From: Candidatus Omnitrophota bacterium
Lineage (GTDB): Bacteria; Omnitrophota; Gorgyraeia; Velamenicoccales; JABMQK01
Assembly: GCA_028712915.1 (NCBI GenBank)
Contig: JAQTPJ010000020.1
Span: 1 to 9,588 of the forward strand
Length of the DNA stretch: 9,588 nucleotides
Reading direction: 5' to 3'
Part shown: one piece after another, positions 1 through 6,210 of the stretch
How positions within the stretch are numbered: position 1 is the stretch's first letter
Layout of the letters: every line of letters begins with the position of its first letter
Position numbers and translations under genes: made by a program
The notes under the pieces: model-generated
What the model saw: the letters and a program-made list of their open reading frames with translations, nothing else
Told to the model about the DNA's origin: nothing
Database searches by the model: none

Positions 1-457
1 CCGCGGTTATAATTAACGCCCTGCAGAAAAATTCCTCGCCCAGCGAAGTCCTTATTCCTTTTACGGCGCCGCCTTTTACAATAATATCTGCCGCTTCTGC
101 CTGGTATAAACTAAGGTTTTCCTGAAACTCTAAAGTTTGCTTTGCAAACAGCCTGTATTTTTGCATATCCTGCTGGCTGCGCGAAGAACGCACTGCCGGG
201 CCTTTGGAAACATTGAGCCTGCGGAATTGTATGGCGCATTTGTCCGCGGCAATGCCCATAAATCCGCCCAATGCGTCAATCTCTTTAACTAACTGCCCTT
301 TGCCTAAGCCGCCGATTGCCGGGTTACAGGACATCTGGCCGATAGTATCTAAATTCATGGAAACAAGCAGCGTAGAAAATCCAAGTTTGGCAGTTGCCAG
401 GGACGCCTCTATGCCGGCATGCCCGCCACCGATAACTATGCAATCGTATTGTTTCAT
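1..457 (-). CDS. mnmG: MnmG (GidA), tRNA wobble-uridine modification enzyme, N-terminal part
   Basis: This is the N-terminal 152 residues of MnmG; the rest lies beyond base 1 (the family is usually about 600-630 residues). I translated it by hand from an ATG at 457. MnmG is the FAD-binding partner of MnmE, and together they install the (carboxymethyl)aminomethyl group on uridine 34 of certain tRNAs in the cytoplasm. The sequence shows the dinucleotide-binding loop GGGHAG (residues 10-15) after a hydrophobic beta strand, the family block with Cys44-Asn-Pro-Ala-Ile-Gly-Gly and GLGKGQLVKEIDALGG (about residues 50-65), and the run LNVSKGPAVRSSRSQQD (about 81-97), all typical of MnmG. No strong Shine-Dalgarno sequence precedes the start; the leader is AT-rich. 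The gene starts 32 bases after the apgM stop, so it is probably the third gene of the nrdJ-apgM-mnmG unit. Identity is very secure; the missing C-terminus reflects the window edge and not a broken gene. Confidence 0.96.
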   Translation of the reverse strand, partial: MKQYDCIVIGGGHAGIEASLATAKLGFSTLLVSMNLDTIGQMSCNPAIGGLGKGQLVKEIDALGGFMGIAADKCAIQFRRLNVSKGPAVRSSRSQQDMQKYRLFAKQTLEFQENLSLYQAEAADIIVKGGAVKGIRTSLGEEFFCRALIITA

Positions 458-489
458 TTGTTTAATTTATTGCCTGGAGCTTATTGGTT

Positions 490-1785
490 TTAGGCTAATT
501 TATGGCGGGAAAATTCTACTAGTTTTCCCAGAAGCTCTCTGCCTAAAATTTCGCCCAGCGAACCTAATCTGGCAGTCTTCTCGGAGAAACTCATACTGCC
601 GTCCGGCTCTATGTCGCCGCCGCATACCAAAAGCGGCGCTGGGTCAGCGGAATGGGCCTTCATATTACAAGGCGTTGAATGGTCTGCGGTAACAGCTATG
701 ATTACGTCAGTCAAATTTATCTTGGAAAGCAAAGGCGCAAAGAAATATTTGTCTATATCCTGGATGCTTTCTTTTTTCTTGTTGAAGTCGCCGTCGTGGC
801 CGGGCTCGTCCGGGCCTTTAATATGGATATACAGCCCGTCGAATTTATTCATATTCTGCAGCGTTATCTTTGCCCAGACGGTATAATCTATATCAGCGTG
901 GCCTGTGCGCGAAGGGACATCCACAACTTCCATTCCTGTCAAAAGAGCAATGCCTTTTTCAACGGGCATCTCCACAAAAGAGCCGAATTTTAACCCGGAG
1001 AAAACCTCCGACATCTGCGGAAATTTAGGCAGGTGGTCGCCTGCGTCTCTGGAAACAATAATATTCGCGGGTAATTTCCCCTCGGCTATTCTTTTCTTGT
1101 TTATTGCCGCTTCCTGTAAAACCTTGTGCGACTTCTGCGTAAATTCGTTGAGCAGCCTTGCCGCTTCCTTGGCCTCTTCTATATTTTCATATCCGGGCAT
1201 GGGCTGCGACTGCATAATTTTTGATTCAAACCTCTCTTTGGCAACCCCGAAAACGCCTTCTCTGTCGTAAGCAGGGTCTGTATTTGTCACCCAGCCGGAA
1301 AGCCGCGACTGCATCGCGCGTATAACCAAAATACCGCGGTGGCCGATTGTATTCTTAAATTCAAATACGCCGCCGCTTAAAGTTACTTTGGAATTTATTT
1401 CCTTTGCCAAGGCAGTTGCTTCTTCAGTAGTTAAATTCCTTCCCACGCGCCTGTCTCTTATGATAACGCCGTCATCTTCTGACGTGGCAAAATTAACCCT
1501 AAGCGCTAAATCTCCGTCGTGAACCTCTATGCCTTCGGCAAACGACTCAAGAGGCCCTCTGCCCGTGTAAAACTTGTGCGTGTCATAACCTAAAAGGCTG
1601 ATTACCGCTATGTCTGACTCAGGGGCAATGCCTTTTTCCACAGGATAGACCAAACCCGTTTTTCCGGACTGCGCCAACCTGTCTAATTTAGGAGTAAGGG
1701 CCGCCTCAAGCGGAGTCTTCCCGCCTAATTCCTTAACCGGCAAATCGCCTAAACCATCGAGAACTATATATAATATCTTCAGCAT
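490..1785 (-). CDS. apgM: 2,3-bisphosphoglycerate-independent phosphoglycerate mutase, archaeal-type (ApgM)
   Basis: This 431-residue protein belongs to the alkaline phosphatase superfamily. It is predicted to interconvert 3- and 2-phosphoglycerate in glycolysis and gluconeogenesis, using two divalent metals and a phosphoserine intermediate. The length and motifs fit the archaeal-type enzyme (about 400-430 residues) and not the 510-residue bacterial GpmI. Visible features are the N-terminal metal-binding strand VLDGLGD (residues 8-14, Asp10), the PESD motif with the probable nucleophile Ser57, GPDEPGHDGD (324-333, metal-ligand Asp and His residues), TADHSTP (366-372, Asp368/His369) and KAHSADP (376-382, His378). 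Together these form a complete metal site. The start is an ATG at 1785 with an A/T-rich leader and no obvious Shine-Dalgarno sequence. It lies 50 bases after nrdJ and 32 bases before mnmG on the same strand, so co-transcription is likely. Some homologues have been annotated as phosphonopyruvate decarboxylases or homoserine kinases (ThrH-like context), but the mutase is the better-supported call. Confidence 0.93.
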   Translation of the reverse strand: MLKILYIVLDGLGDLPVKELGGKTPLEAALTPKLDRLAQSGKTGLVYPVEKGIAPESDIAVISLLGYDTHKFYTGRGPLESFAEGIEVHDGDLALRVNFATSEDDGVIIRDRRVGRNLTTEEATALAKEINSKVTLSGGVFEFKNTIGHRGILVIRAMQSRLSGWVTNTDPAYDREGVFGVAKERFESKIMQSQPMPGYENIEEAKEAARLLNEFTQKSHKVLQEAAINKKRIAEGKLPANIIVSRDAGDHLPKFPQMSEVFSGLKFGSFVEMPVEKGIALLTGMEVVDVPSRTGHADIDYTVWAKITLQNMNKFDGLYIHIKGPDEPGHDGDFNKKKESIQDIDKYFFAPLLSKINLTDVIIAVTADHSTPCNMKAHSADPAPLLVCGGDIEPDGSMSFSEKTARLGSLGEILGRELLGKLVEFSRHKLA

Positions 1786-1835
1786 TTTTATTTTTTATCT
1801 GCGTAATCCAGTTTTTGAATCTGGGTAATCTGCGG

Positions 1836-4136
1836 TTAGCACCTTGAAAATCCGCAGGCGTGGCATTTAGTGCAGCCTTCTTCGTGCCTTAACGCGCCGC
1901 CGCAATCAGGGCAGACACCTATTATATTCCTGCCTGATTTTGGACGCGCAACCGCCGTCTGTCCTTCGGCGTTTTCTTCATTCTTCGATACCTGAGACAT
2001 CACAACTGTTTTATTTTTTAACTCATCAACCTTCTGTTCGCTGGAAAGTCTCTTTTCGATTGCTCTGGCAATGGCGTCAGCGCAGGAGAAAATCCTCACG
2101 CCATCTCCCCACGACGGAGAAGGGCAGCGTATGCTGCGCAGCTGCTCTATTATTGATTTAACGTCTATGCCGGAACGAAACGCCAAAGATACAAGCCTAC
2201 CTATAGCTTCAAGCTGTGAACCAGCGCAGCCACCGGCTTTGCCCATCTGGGTAAACAACTCAAAGGGCTTGCCATCTTCATCAGTATTTATGGTTACATA
2301 TAAATTACCGCATCCCGTGGCGACCTTTGTCGTTGTGCCCATTATTACTTCAGGCCGCGGCCTGGGACTTATCTTACCTATATTAATATCTATCTTGCTT
2401 TGCGTTTCTTTATCCTTGTGTATAATATTTAAAACCTGCTCTTCGCGCGAGCCGTCGCGGTAGATAGTCACGCCTTTACAGCCTAAATCATAAGCCATCA
2501 TATACACCTTGGACACATCTTCTTCCGCTGCCTTATTGGAGAAATTTACGGTCTTGCTCACGGCATTGTCAGTATATTTCTGAAACGCCGCCTGCATGCG
2601 TATATGCCACTCCGGAGTTATCTCGTGCGCCGTAATAAAAACCTTCTTTATATCTTCCGGTATTTCATCGATTCCCTGTATAGAGCCTTTGTCAGCGATT
2701 TTTTCCATAAGCTGCCTGGAGTAGAATCCTCTCTCTTTTGCCACTTCCTCAAAAACAGGGTCAACCTCCACCAATTTATCATTATCCATTACATTGCGGT
2801 AATAACAAATAGCGAATATCGGCTCGATTCCCGACGTGGTCGGGCCGGCGATAATACTGATTGTGCCTGTGGGCGCAATGGTCGTGAGAGTGGCGTTGCG
2901 CTGCTGAGAATCTTTCCCGCTAAAAATACTATCTTTATACGCCGGGAACGGGCCGCGCTCCTGGGCTAAATTAACGGATGCCTTGCGCGCCTCTTCCAGG
3001 ATAAACGACATTGTCTGGTCTGCCAGCTCGATTGCCCTCGGCGAATTATAAGCGATTTCCATCCTTGCCAAGGCACTCGCCCAACCCATAATGCCTAGTC
3101 CGATTTTACGCGTAAGCTTTGTGTTCTTTTCTATCTCGGCAAGCGGAAACTTGTTGACGTCGATTACATTATCCAAAAAATGCACGGACGAACGCACAAC
3201 CTCTCCAAACCTCTTCCAATCAATATCTAATTTGTCGTTATCTTTCCTGATTAATTTGTAAATATTAATCGAACCCAGATTGCAGCTTTCATACGGCAAA
3301 AGCGGCTGCTCTCCACAGGGATTGGTGCTTTCTATATCGCCCAATTTCGGCGTGGGGTTATCGCGGTTTATCCTATCAATAAAAATAATTCCCGGTTCTC
3401 CGTTTTTATGCGCGCTCTTTACAATCAAGTCAAATACGTTTTTTGTATTAAGGCGGTTGATAACCTTTTTTGTGCGCGGGTCAATTAAATCATAATCCTC
3501 CTGCCTCTGCAATTTATCCATAAAATCGTCGGTAATGGCTACCGATATATTAAAATTATTTATTTCCTTATCCGACTCTTTGCAGGAGATAAACTCTAAA
3601 ATATCGGGATGGTCAATCCGGAGTATCCCCATATTTGCCCCGCGGCGCGTGCCTCCCTGTTTTACAGCCTGTGTCGCCGCGTCAAAAACTTTCATAAAAG
3701 ATACCGGGCCTGAGGCAATGCCGCCTGTTGTGCGCACAGGGCTTGCCTTGGCGCGCAACCTGGAAAAAGAAAAACCAGTTCCGCCGCCGGACTTATGTAT
3801 CAATGCCGTCGCTTTTATGCTATCGAAAATACTGTCCATAGAATCCTCTATGGGCAGGACAAAACAAGCTGACAACTGAGAAAGGGCCTTGCCAGCATTC
3901 ATCAATGTCGGAGAATTAGGCATAAATTCCAAACCCGACATCATGCGGCAGAATTCATCGGATGTTTTTTTTATTTCTTCTTCATTTTTTCCGTATAATT
4001 TATCCGCCGAAGCAATAGCATCCGCAACCCGCCTGAAAAGGCCATCAGGAGATTCAATAATATTTCCCTTTTCATCTTTTTTAAGATAGCGCCTCTCTAA
4101 AACCTTAATGGCATTCTCAGATAACTTAAGACTCAT
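1836..4136 (-). CDS. nrdJ: Adenosylcobalamin-dependent (class II) ribonucleoside-diphosphate reductase
   Basis: This single-subunit, 766-residue enzyme is predicted to reduce ribonucleotides to deoxyribonucleotides in the cytoplasm. It uses adenosylcobalamin to make the thiyl radical, so it needs neither oxygen nor a second subunit. The protein begins almost directly with the reductase barrel, and I see no N-terminal ATP-cone. Key features are PNSPTLMNAG (73-82), Cys91 in LSACFVLP and Cys285 in ESCNLGSIN (candidate redox pair), NPCGEQ (272-277) with the radical-bearing Cys274 and Glu276, and PTGTIS (422-427). A C-terminal domain follows, with GGCAGSQLEAIGRL near 636 and a cysteine tail (Cys742, 745, 755, 758, 761, 766). 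That tail is usual for NrdJ and probably serves zinc binding or re-reduction of the active site. The ATG at 4136 has a good Shine-Dalgarno sequence (AAGGGGG, about six bases upstream). The promoter, paired NrdR-like boxes and a repeat-containing leader lie upstream. No cobalamin-riboswitch core was recognised in the leader. Confidence 0.97.
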   Translation of the reverse strand: MSLKLSENAIKVLERRYLKKDEKGNIIESPDGLFRRVADAIASADKLYGKNEEEIKKTSDEFCRMMSGLEFMPNSPTLMNAGKALSQLSACFVLPIEDSMDSIFDSIKATALIHKSGGGTGFSFSRLRAKASPVRTTGGIASGPVSFMKVFDAATQAVKQGGTRRGANMGILRIDHPDILEFISCKESDKEINNFNISVAITDDFMDKLQRQEDYDLIDPRTKKVINRLNTKNVFDLIVKSAHKNGEPGIIFIDRINRDNPTPKLGDIESTNPCGEQPLLPYESCNLGSINIYKLIRKDNDKLDIDWKRFGEVVRSSVHFLDNVIDVNKFPLAEIEKNTKLTRKIGLGIMGWASALARMEIAYNSPRAIELADQTMSFILEEARKASVNLAQERGPFPAYKDSIFSGKDSQQRNATLTTIAPTGTISIIAGPTTSGIEPIFAICYYRNVMDNDKLVEVDPVFEEVAKERGFYSRQLMEKIADKGSIQGIDEIPEDIKKVFITAHEITPEWHIRMQAAFQKYTDNAVSKTVNFSNKAAEEDVSKVYMMAYDLGCKGVTIYRDGSREEQVLNIIHKDKETQSKIDINIGKISPRPRPEVIMGTTTKVATGCGNLYVTINTDEDGKPFELFTQMGKAGGCAGSQLEAIGRLVSLAFRSGIDVKSIIEQLRSIRCPSPSWGDGVRIFSCADAIARAIEKRLSSEQKVDELKNKTVVMSQVSKNEENAEGQTAVARPKSGRNIIGVCPDCGGALRHEEGCTKCHACGFSRC

Positions 4137-4140
4137 AGCT

Positions 4141-4148
4141 GCCCCCTT
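4141..4148 (-). promoter_or_regulatory. nrdJ ribosome binding site
   Basis: In the sense direction the bases read AAGGGGGC, four bases before the ATG at 4136, so the purine core is well placed. This fixes the nrdJ start. Most other genes here have weak Shine-Dalgarno sequences, the CBS gene being the exception. Confidence 0.75.
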
Positions 4149-4160
4149 ATTTAATAATAA

Positions 4161-4309
4161 ATTCTAAACACTAAACTCAAAACTCCAAATAAACTCAAAA
4201 TTCAAAACCCAAAATGCAAAACAATTTTTTAATTTTGAACATTTGAGTTTTGGGTTTTGCCTGCCTGTCGGCAGACAGGGATTTGTTTAGAGTTTCGGAT
4301 TTAGGGTTT
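4161..4309 (-). repeat. AT-rich dispersed repeat within the nrdJ leader
   Basis: On the plus strand the left half is made of 'actaaactcaaaac'-like words and the right half of their complements ('gagttttgggttttg', 'gagtttcggatttaggg'), so the whole can fold into a long imperfect hairpin. It is an inverted relative of the element at 8240-8421. The reverse complement of 4289-4309 matches 8241-8261 at 20 of 21 bases. Bases 4187-4208 match the reverse complement of 8371-8392 at 21 of 22. The middle parts differ. It lies between the promoter and the nrdJ start, so it would be transcribed. Confidence 0.8.
4260..4279. repeat. Short GC-rich palindrome of the CCTGCCT family
   Basis: CCTGCC is followed by a perfect 6-base-pair hairpin CCTGTC-GGCA-GACAGG (4264-4279), inside the AT-rich leader of nrdJ. 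Related sequences lie at 6146-6164 and, inverted, at 8221-8239; they share CCTGCCT, then CG, then AG at the same spacing. Confidence 0.7.
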
Positions 4310-4354
4310 GATTTTAAAAACATCTATTTTAAAGTCTCATTAAAGTCTGAAACG

Positions 4355-4383
4355 ATTATAACTTTTGTCTTATGACAAGTCAA
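4355..4383 (-). promoter_or_regulatory. Probable sigma70 promoter of nrdJ
   Basis: On the minus strand the -35 box TTGACT (4378-4383) and -10 box TATAAT (4355-4360) are separated by 17 bases, which is five of six and six of six matches to consensus at ideal spacing. Transcription would start near 4348, giving a leader of about 212 bases before the nrdJ ATG. It lies just after htpX and would serve nrdJ and probably apgM and mnmG. Confidence 0.8.
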
Positions 4384-4391
4384 GTAAAAAA

Positions 4392-4407
4392 ACACTATAT
4401 CTTGTGT
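4392..4407. promoter_or_regulatory. NrdR box 1 (nrdJ operator)
   Basis: The 16-base palindrome ACACTATATCTTGTGT closely fits the known NrdR consensus (ACAC, A/T, ATAT-like centre, GTGT). NrdR is the nucleotide-sensing repressor of bacterial ribonucleotide reductase genes. The box is eight bases upstream of the -35 of the nrdJ promoter, and a second box begins exactly 32 bases further upstream, the paired three-turn arrangement known for NrdR. No nrdR gene is in the window. Confidence 0.82.
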
Positions 4408-4423
4408 GGTTATGCTAAGAATA

Positions 4424-4439
4424 ACACTATGGGTTGTAA
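4424..4439. promoter_or_regulatory. NrdR box 2 (weaker, paired with box 1)
   Basis: ACACTATGGGTTGTAA keeps the left half ACACTAT and the TTGT of box 1 but departs from it at the centre and at the last two bases. Its start is 32 bases from that of box 1, so both boxes face the same side of the helix. It begins three bases beyond the htpX stop codon. Alone it would be a marginal match; the spacing makes it credible. Confidence 0.68.
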
Positions 4440-4441
4440 CT

Positions 4442-5296
4442 TCAAAAACTCAACCGCTCTAACCTTTCGACCCTATTCTTGATAGGTGGGTGGGTGCTGA
4501 ATAACGTAAGAAGCGCTTGCCCGCTCAAGGGGTTGACTATGAACATATGCGCGCTTTGAGGGTTAGCCTGCAAAGGATTCCGTCTTGCTTGCGCCTCCAA
4601 TTTCTTCAATGCTCCTGCCAAAGGCGCTCCTGTGCGGATAAATTTTGCTCCTGTCTCGTCAGCCAGGTATTCCCTGCTGCGCGAAATGGCCATTTGTATC
4701 AATAACGCGGCAATCGGCGCAAGTATTGTAATCGCCAACAATGAAATAATGTTTGTCCCGCCCTGATTCCTGTCTCTATCGCGGGAATAGCCTCCAAACA
4801 TCGCCGCCCAGCGCGCCATATTTGCCAACATCATAATCGCGCCGGCGACTGCAGCCACTATTGAACCGATTAAAATATCGCGGTTCTTCACGTGGCCTAA
4901 TTCATGCGCTAAAACCCCTTTTAATTCTTCTTCGCTAAGCAAATTCTTTATACCTTCTGTCACCGCCACCGCCGCGTGCTTAGGGTTTCTGCCCGTAGCA
5001 AAGGCGTTTGCCGCGCTCTGCGGAATAATATAAACCTTAGGCATAGGAATACGCGCGGCCTGCGAAATTTCTCCTACCATATTATATAATGCCGGCTCCT
5101 GAGCCTCTGTAACAGGCTTTGCCTGATACATCGCCAAAACCAATTTATCCGAAAACCAATAAGCGCCCAGGTTCATAATCAGCGAGAAAACAAAAGCGAA
5201 TAAAGCTCCCTGCTGCCCGCCAATTATCCCTCCTACCCAGATTAAAAGCAGGGTAAGCGCGCTTAACAGTATAAAAGTCTTAAGAGAATTCATCAT
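4442..5296 (-). CDS. htpX: HtpX-family membrane zinc metalloprotease (M48)
   Basis: This 284-residue protein has the usual HtpX length and layout. HtpX is an inner-membrane zinc endopeptidase that takes part in quality control of membrane proteins, with its active site on the cytoplasmic side. Two hydrophobic helices lie near the N-terminus (about residues 5-25 and 30-48). The zinc motif HELGH is at 131-135 (His131, Glu132, His135), and the third ligand is probably Glu209 in SREYLADE. Two more hydrophobic stretches (about 142-162 and 183-203) lie between these motifs, as in the family. The family blocks PKVYIIPQSAANAFATGRNPKHAAVAVTEG (86-115) and the C-terminal STHPPIKNRVERL (267-279) are intact. 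The start is one of two adjacent ATGs (5296 or 5293); no clear Shine-Dalgarno sequence decides between them. A strong promoter lies 45 bases upstream, so the gene can be expressed independently of DUF502. Nothing looks broken. Confidence 0.95.
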   Translation of the reverse strand: MMNSLKTFILLSALTLLLIWVGGIIGGQQGALFAFVFSLIMNLGAYWFSDKLVLAMYQAKPVTEAQEPALYNMVGEISQAARIPMPKVYIIPQSAANAFATGRNPKHAAVAVTEGIKNLLSEEELKGVLAHELGHVKNRDILIGSIVAAVAGAIMMLANMARWAAMFGGYSRDRDRNQGGTNIISLLAITILAPIAALLIQMAISRSREYLADETGAKFIRTGAPLAGALKKLEAQARRNPLQANPQSAHMFIVNPLSGQALLTLFSTHPPIKNRVERLERLSF

Positions 5297-5340
5297 CTGT
5301 TTATATTATATAGGTAAGCTAATTGCCTTTGAGGTTTTTA

Positions 5341-5368
5341 ATTATAACACTGTTTATTTATTTGTCAA
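5341..5368 (-). promoter_or_regulatory. Consensus sigma70 promoter of htpX
   Basis: On the minus strand the -35 is TTGACA (5363-5368) and the -10 is TATAAT (5341-5346), both perfect, with 16 bases between. Transcription would begin near 5334, leaving a leader of about 38 bases. The form is housekeeping and not of the heat-shock sigma32 type, although htpX is a stress gene in E. coli. Confidence 0.82.
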
Positions 5369-5410
5369 TATTGAAAACTGGCGCGCCTGAAAAATACGGC
5401 GCAAAATCTA

Positions 5411-6010
5411 TTAGCTTATCGAAGGGTTTAATAGTCCGCCGGAAATAATCATCTTCAAGGCGTCTTCTACGGATATGTCCACGGCGATGATTTCATCTTT
5501 TGGGACGAATATCAAATATCCGCTCAACGGAGACGGGGCAATAGGAAGGAATATATTAACCATCTCCCTGCCGGCCTTTTCGTTAAAATGAGCGCAACTG
5601 TTATTCGTAACAAAACCTATCGAGTAAATTCCTTTACGCGGAAATTCAACCAAGACTGTTTTTCTGAAATTAGCCTTGGGGTCGGTAAACAAAAAATGGA
5701 CTATCTGTTTTACCGCGGGGTATATTTGTTTTATAACGGGGAACCTTATAAACCAATTCTCAAAAAATAAAAGCACTTTTTTATTCACCAGGTGAGTAAC
5801 TGAAAACCCCACAAAAAATATAAGGACAAACGCCAATATTATTCCCAGCCCGGGGATTGCATAGCCGTAATTATTCATCAAATAATTATTTATATAACGG
5901 CCCAAAATCCCGTCCAGAAATTTAAACAGCCACAAAAAAAGGAATACGCTGATGACTATGGGCAGGACAATCAGCGAACCGGTTATAATATATTTACGGA
6001 CGCGCTTCAT
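5411..6010 (-). CDS. DUF502 family membrane protein
   Basis: This 199-residue protein matches the DUF502 family in length and pattern. The family is widespread in bacteria, and its molecular role is not established. Two transmembrane helices are clear (about residues 8-30 and 52-74), after a basic N-terminus MKRVRK that suggests the N-terminus is in the cytoplasm. Between and after them are typical family words: IPGLGIILAF (52-61), the segment ending in FPVIKQIYPAVKQ (90-102), and GYLIFVPKDEIIAVDISVEDALKMIISGG (164-192). The soluble C-terminal part would face the cytoplasm. The ATG at 6010 is preceded by a purine-rich AAGAAGATAGAAG, a weak ribosome binding site. It lies 200 bases after the permease, the gap being filled by a palindromic element, and 114 bases before htpX, which has its own promoter. 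It is therefore probably not tightly coupled to either neighbour. No function can be assigned. Confidence 0.9.
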   Translation of the reverse strand: MKRVRKYIITGSLIVLPIVISVFLFLWLFKFLDGILGRYINNYLMNNYGYAIPGLGIILAFVLIFFVGFSVTHLVNKKVLLFFENWFIRFPVIKQIYPAVKQIVHFLFTDPKANFRKTVLVEFPRKGIYSIGFVTNNSCAHFNEKAGREMVNIFLPIAPSPLSGYLIFVPKDEIIAVDISVEDALKMIISGGLLNPSIS

Positions 6011-6033
6011 CTTCTATCTTCTTTAATGAGCAC

Positions 6034-6196
6034 GTGACTTACAGAACGACAGTGAATGTAAGTCACTGTGCGAATTAAACCCCACACCCAGTTACTACCC
6101 AAATACGCTTCTCTATATCTGGGTGTGGGGTCAAATTCAGACTTACCTGCCTACCGACAGGTAGATAACTTACGTCGCTGTCACTCCGTAAGTTAT
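6034..6196. repeat. REPIN-like nested palindromic element
   Basis: Two hairpins face each other at the ends: GTGACTTAC/GTAAGTCAC (6034-6042 with 6058-6066) and ATAACTTAC/GTAAGTTAT (6165-6173 with 6188-6196), each with a 9-base-pair stem. Compared in inverted orientation they are related: 21 identities, five mismatches that are all transitions, and one gap over 27 positions. Between them lies a 13-base-pair inverted repeat (6079-6091 with 6119-6131, ACCCCACACCCAG and its complement) and the short palindrome at 6146-6164. The element fills almost the whole gap between the permease stop and the DUF502 start. It has no coding capacity, so it would be non-autonomous. Confidence 0.72.
6146..6164. 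repeat. Short palindrome of the CCTGCCT family
   Basis: The bases read CCTGCCTACCGACAGGTAG; CTACC (6151-6155) pairs with GGTAG (6160-6164) around GACA. It is embedded between the middle and right hairpins of the 6034-6196 element and is related to 4260-4279 and to the complement of 8221-8239. Confidence 0.65.
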
Positions 6197-6210
6197 GTCT
6201 TCATTTAACC

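Larger units (their letters stand above)
4137..4441. other. Intergenic control region between htpX and nrdJ
   Basis: These 305 bases contain no gene. From the htpX end towards nrdJ they hold two NrdR-box-like palindromes (4424-4439 and 4392-4407), a TTGACT/TATAAT promoter pointing at nrdJ (4355-4383), then a transcribed leader of about 210 bases. The leader is mostly an AT-rich dispersed repeat (4161-4309) with an internal GC-rich palindrome (4260-4279), and it ends in the nrdJ ribosome binding site (4141-4148). No convincing intrinsic terminator for htpX is visible. Confidence 0.85.

Noticed and set aside
204..1270. Several plus-strand open frames of 91-162 codons overlapping mnmG and apgM
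   Set aside because: They lie antisense to clearly conserved genes, show no family motifs, and have low-complexity composition typical of shadow frames.
4137..4348. Cobalamin riboswitch in the nrdJ leader
   Set aside because: It would be expected for some B12-dependent genes, but I could not find the conserved B12-box core; the leader is repeat-derived AT-rich sequence.
4385..4407. On the minus strand, the NrdR box followed by seven T residues resembles an intrinsic terminator for htpX
   Set aside because: The stem would be only four base pairs with mismatches and little GC; the palindrome is better explained as an NrdR box.
5380..5402. Possible terminator after DUF502 (GCGCC/GGCGC stem)
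   Set aside because: The stem is five base pairs with a 10-base loop, and only a four-T run follows; too weak to call.
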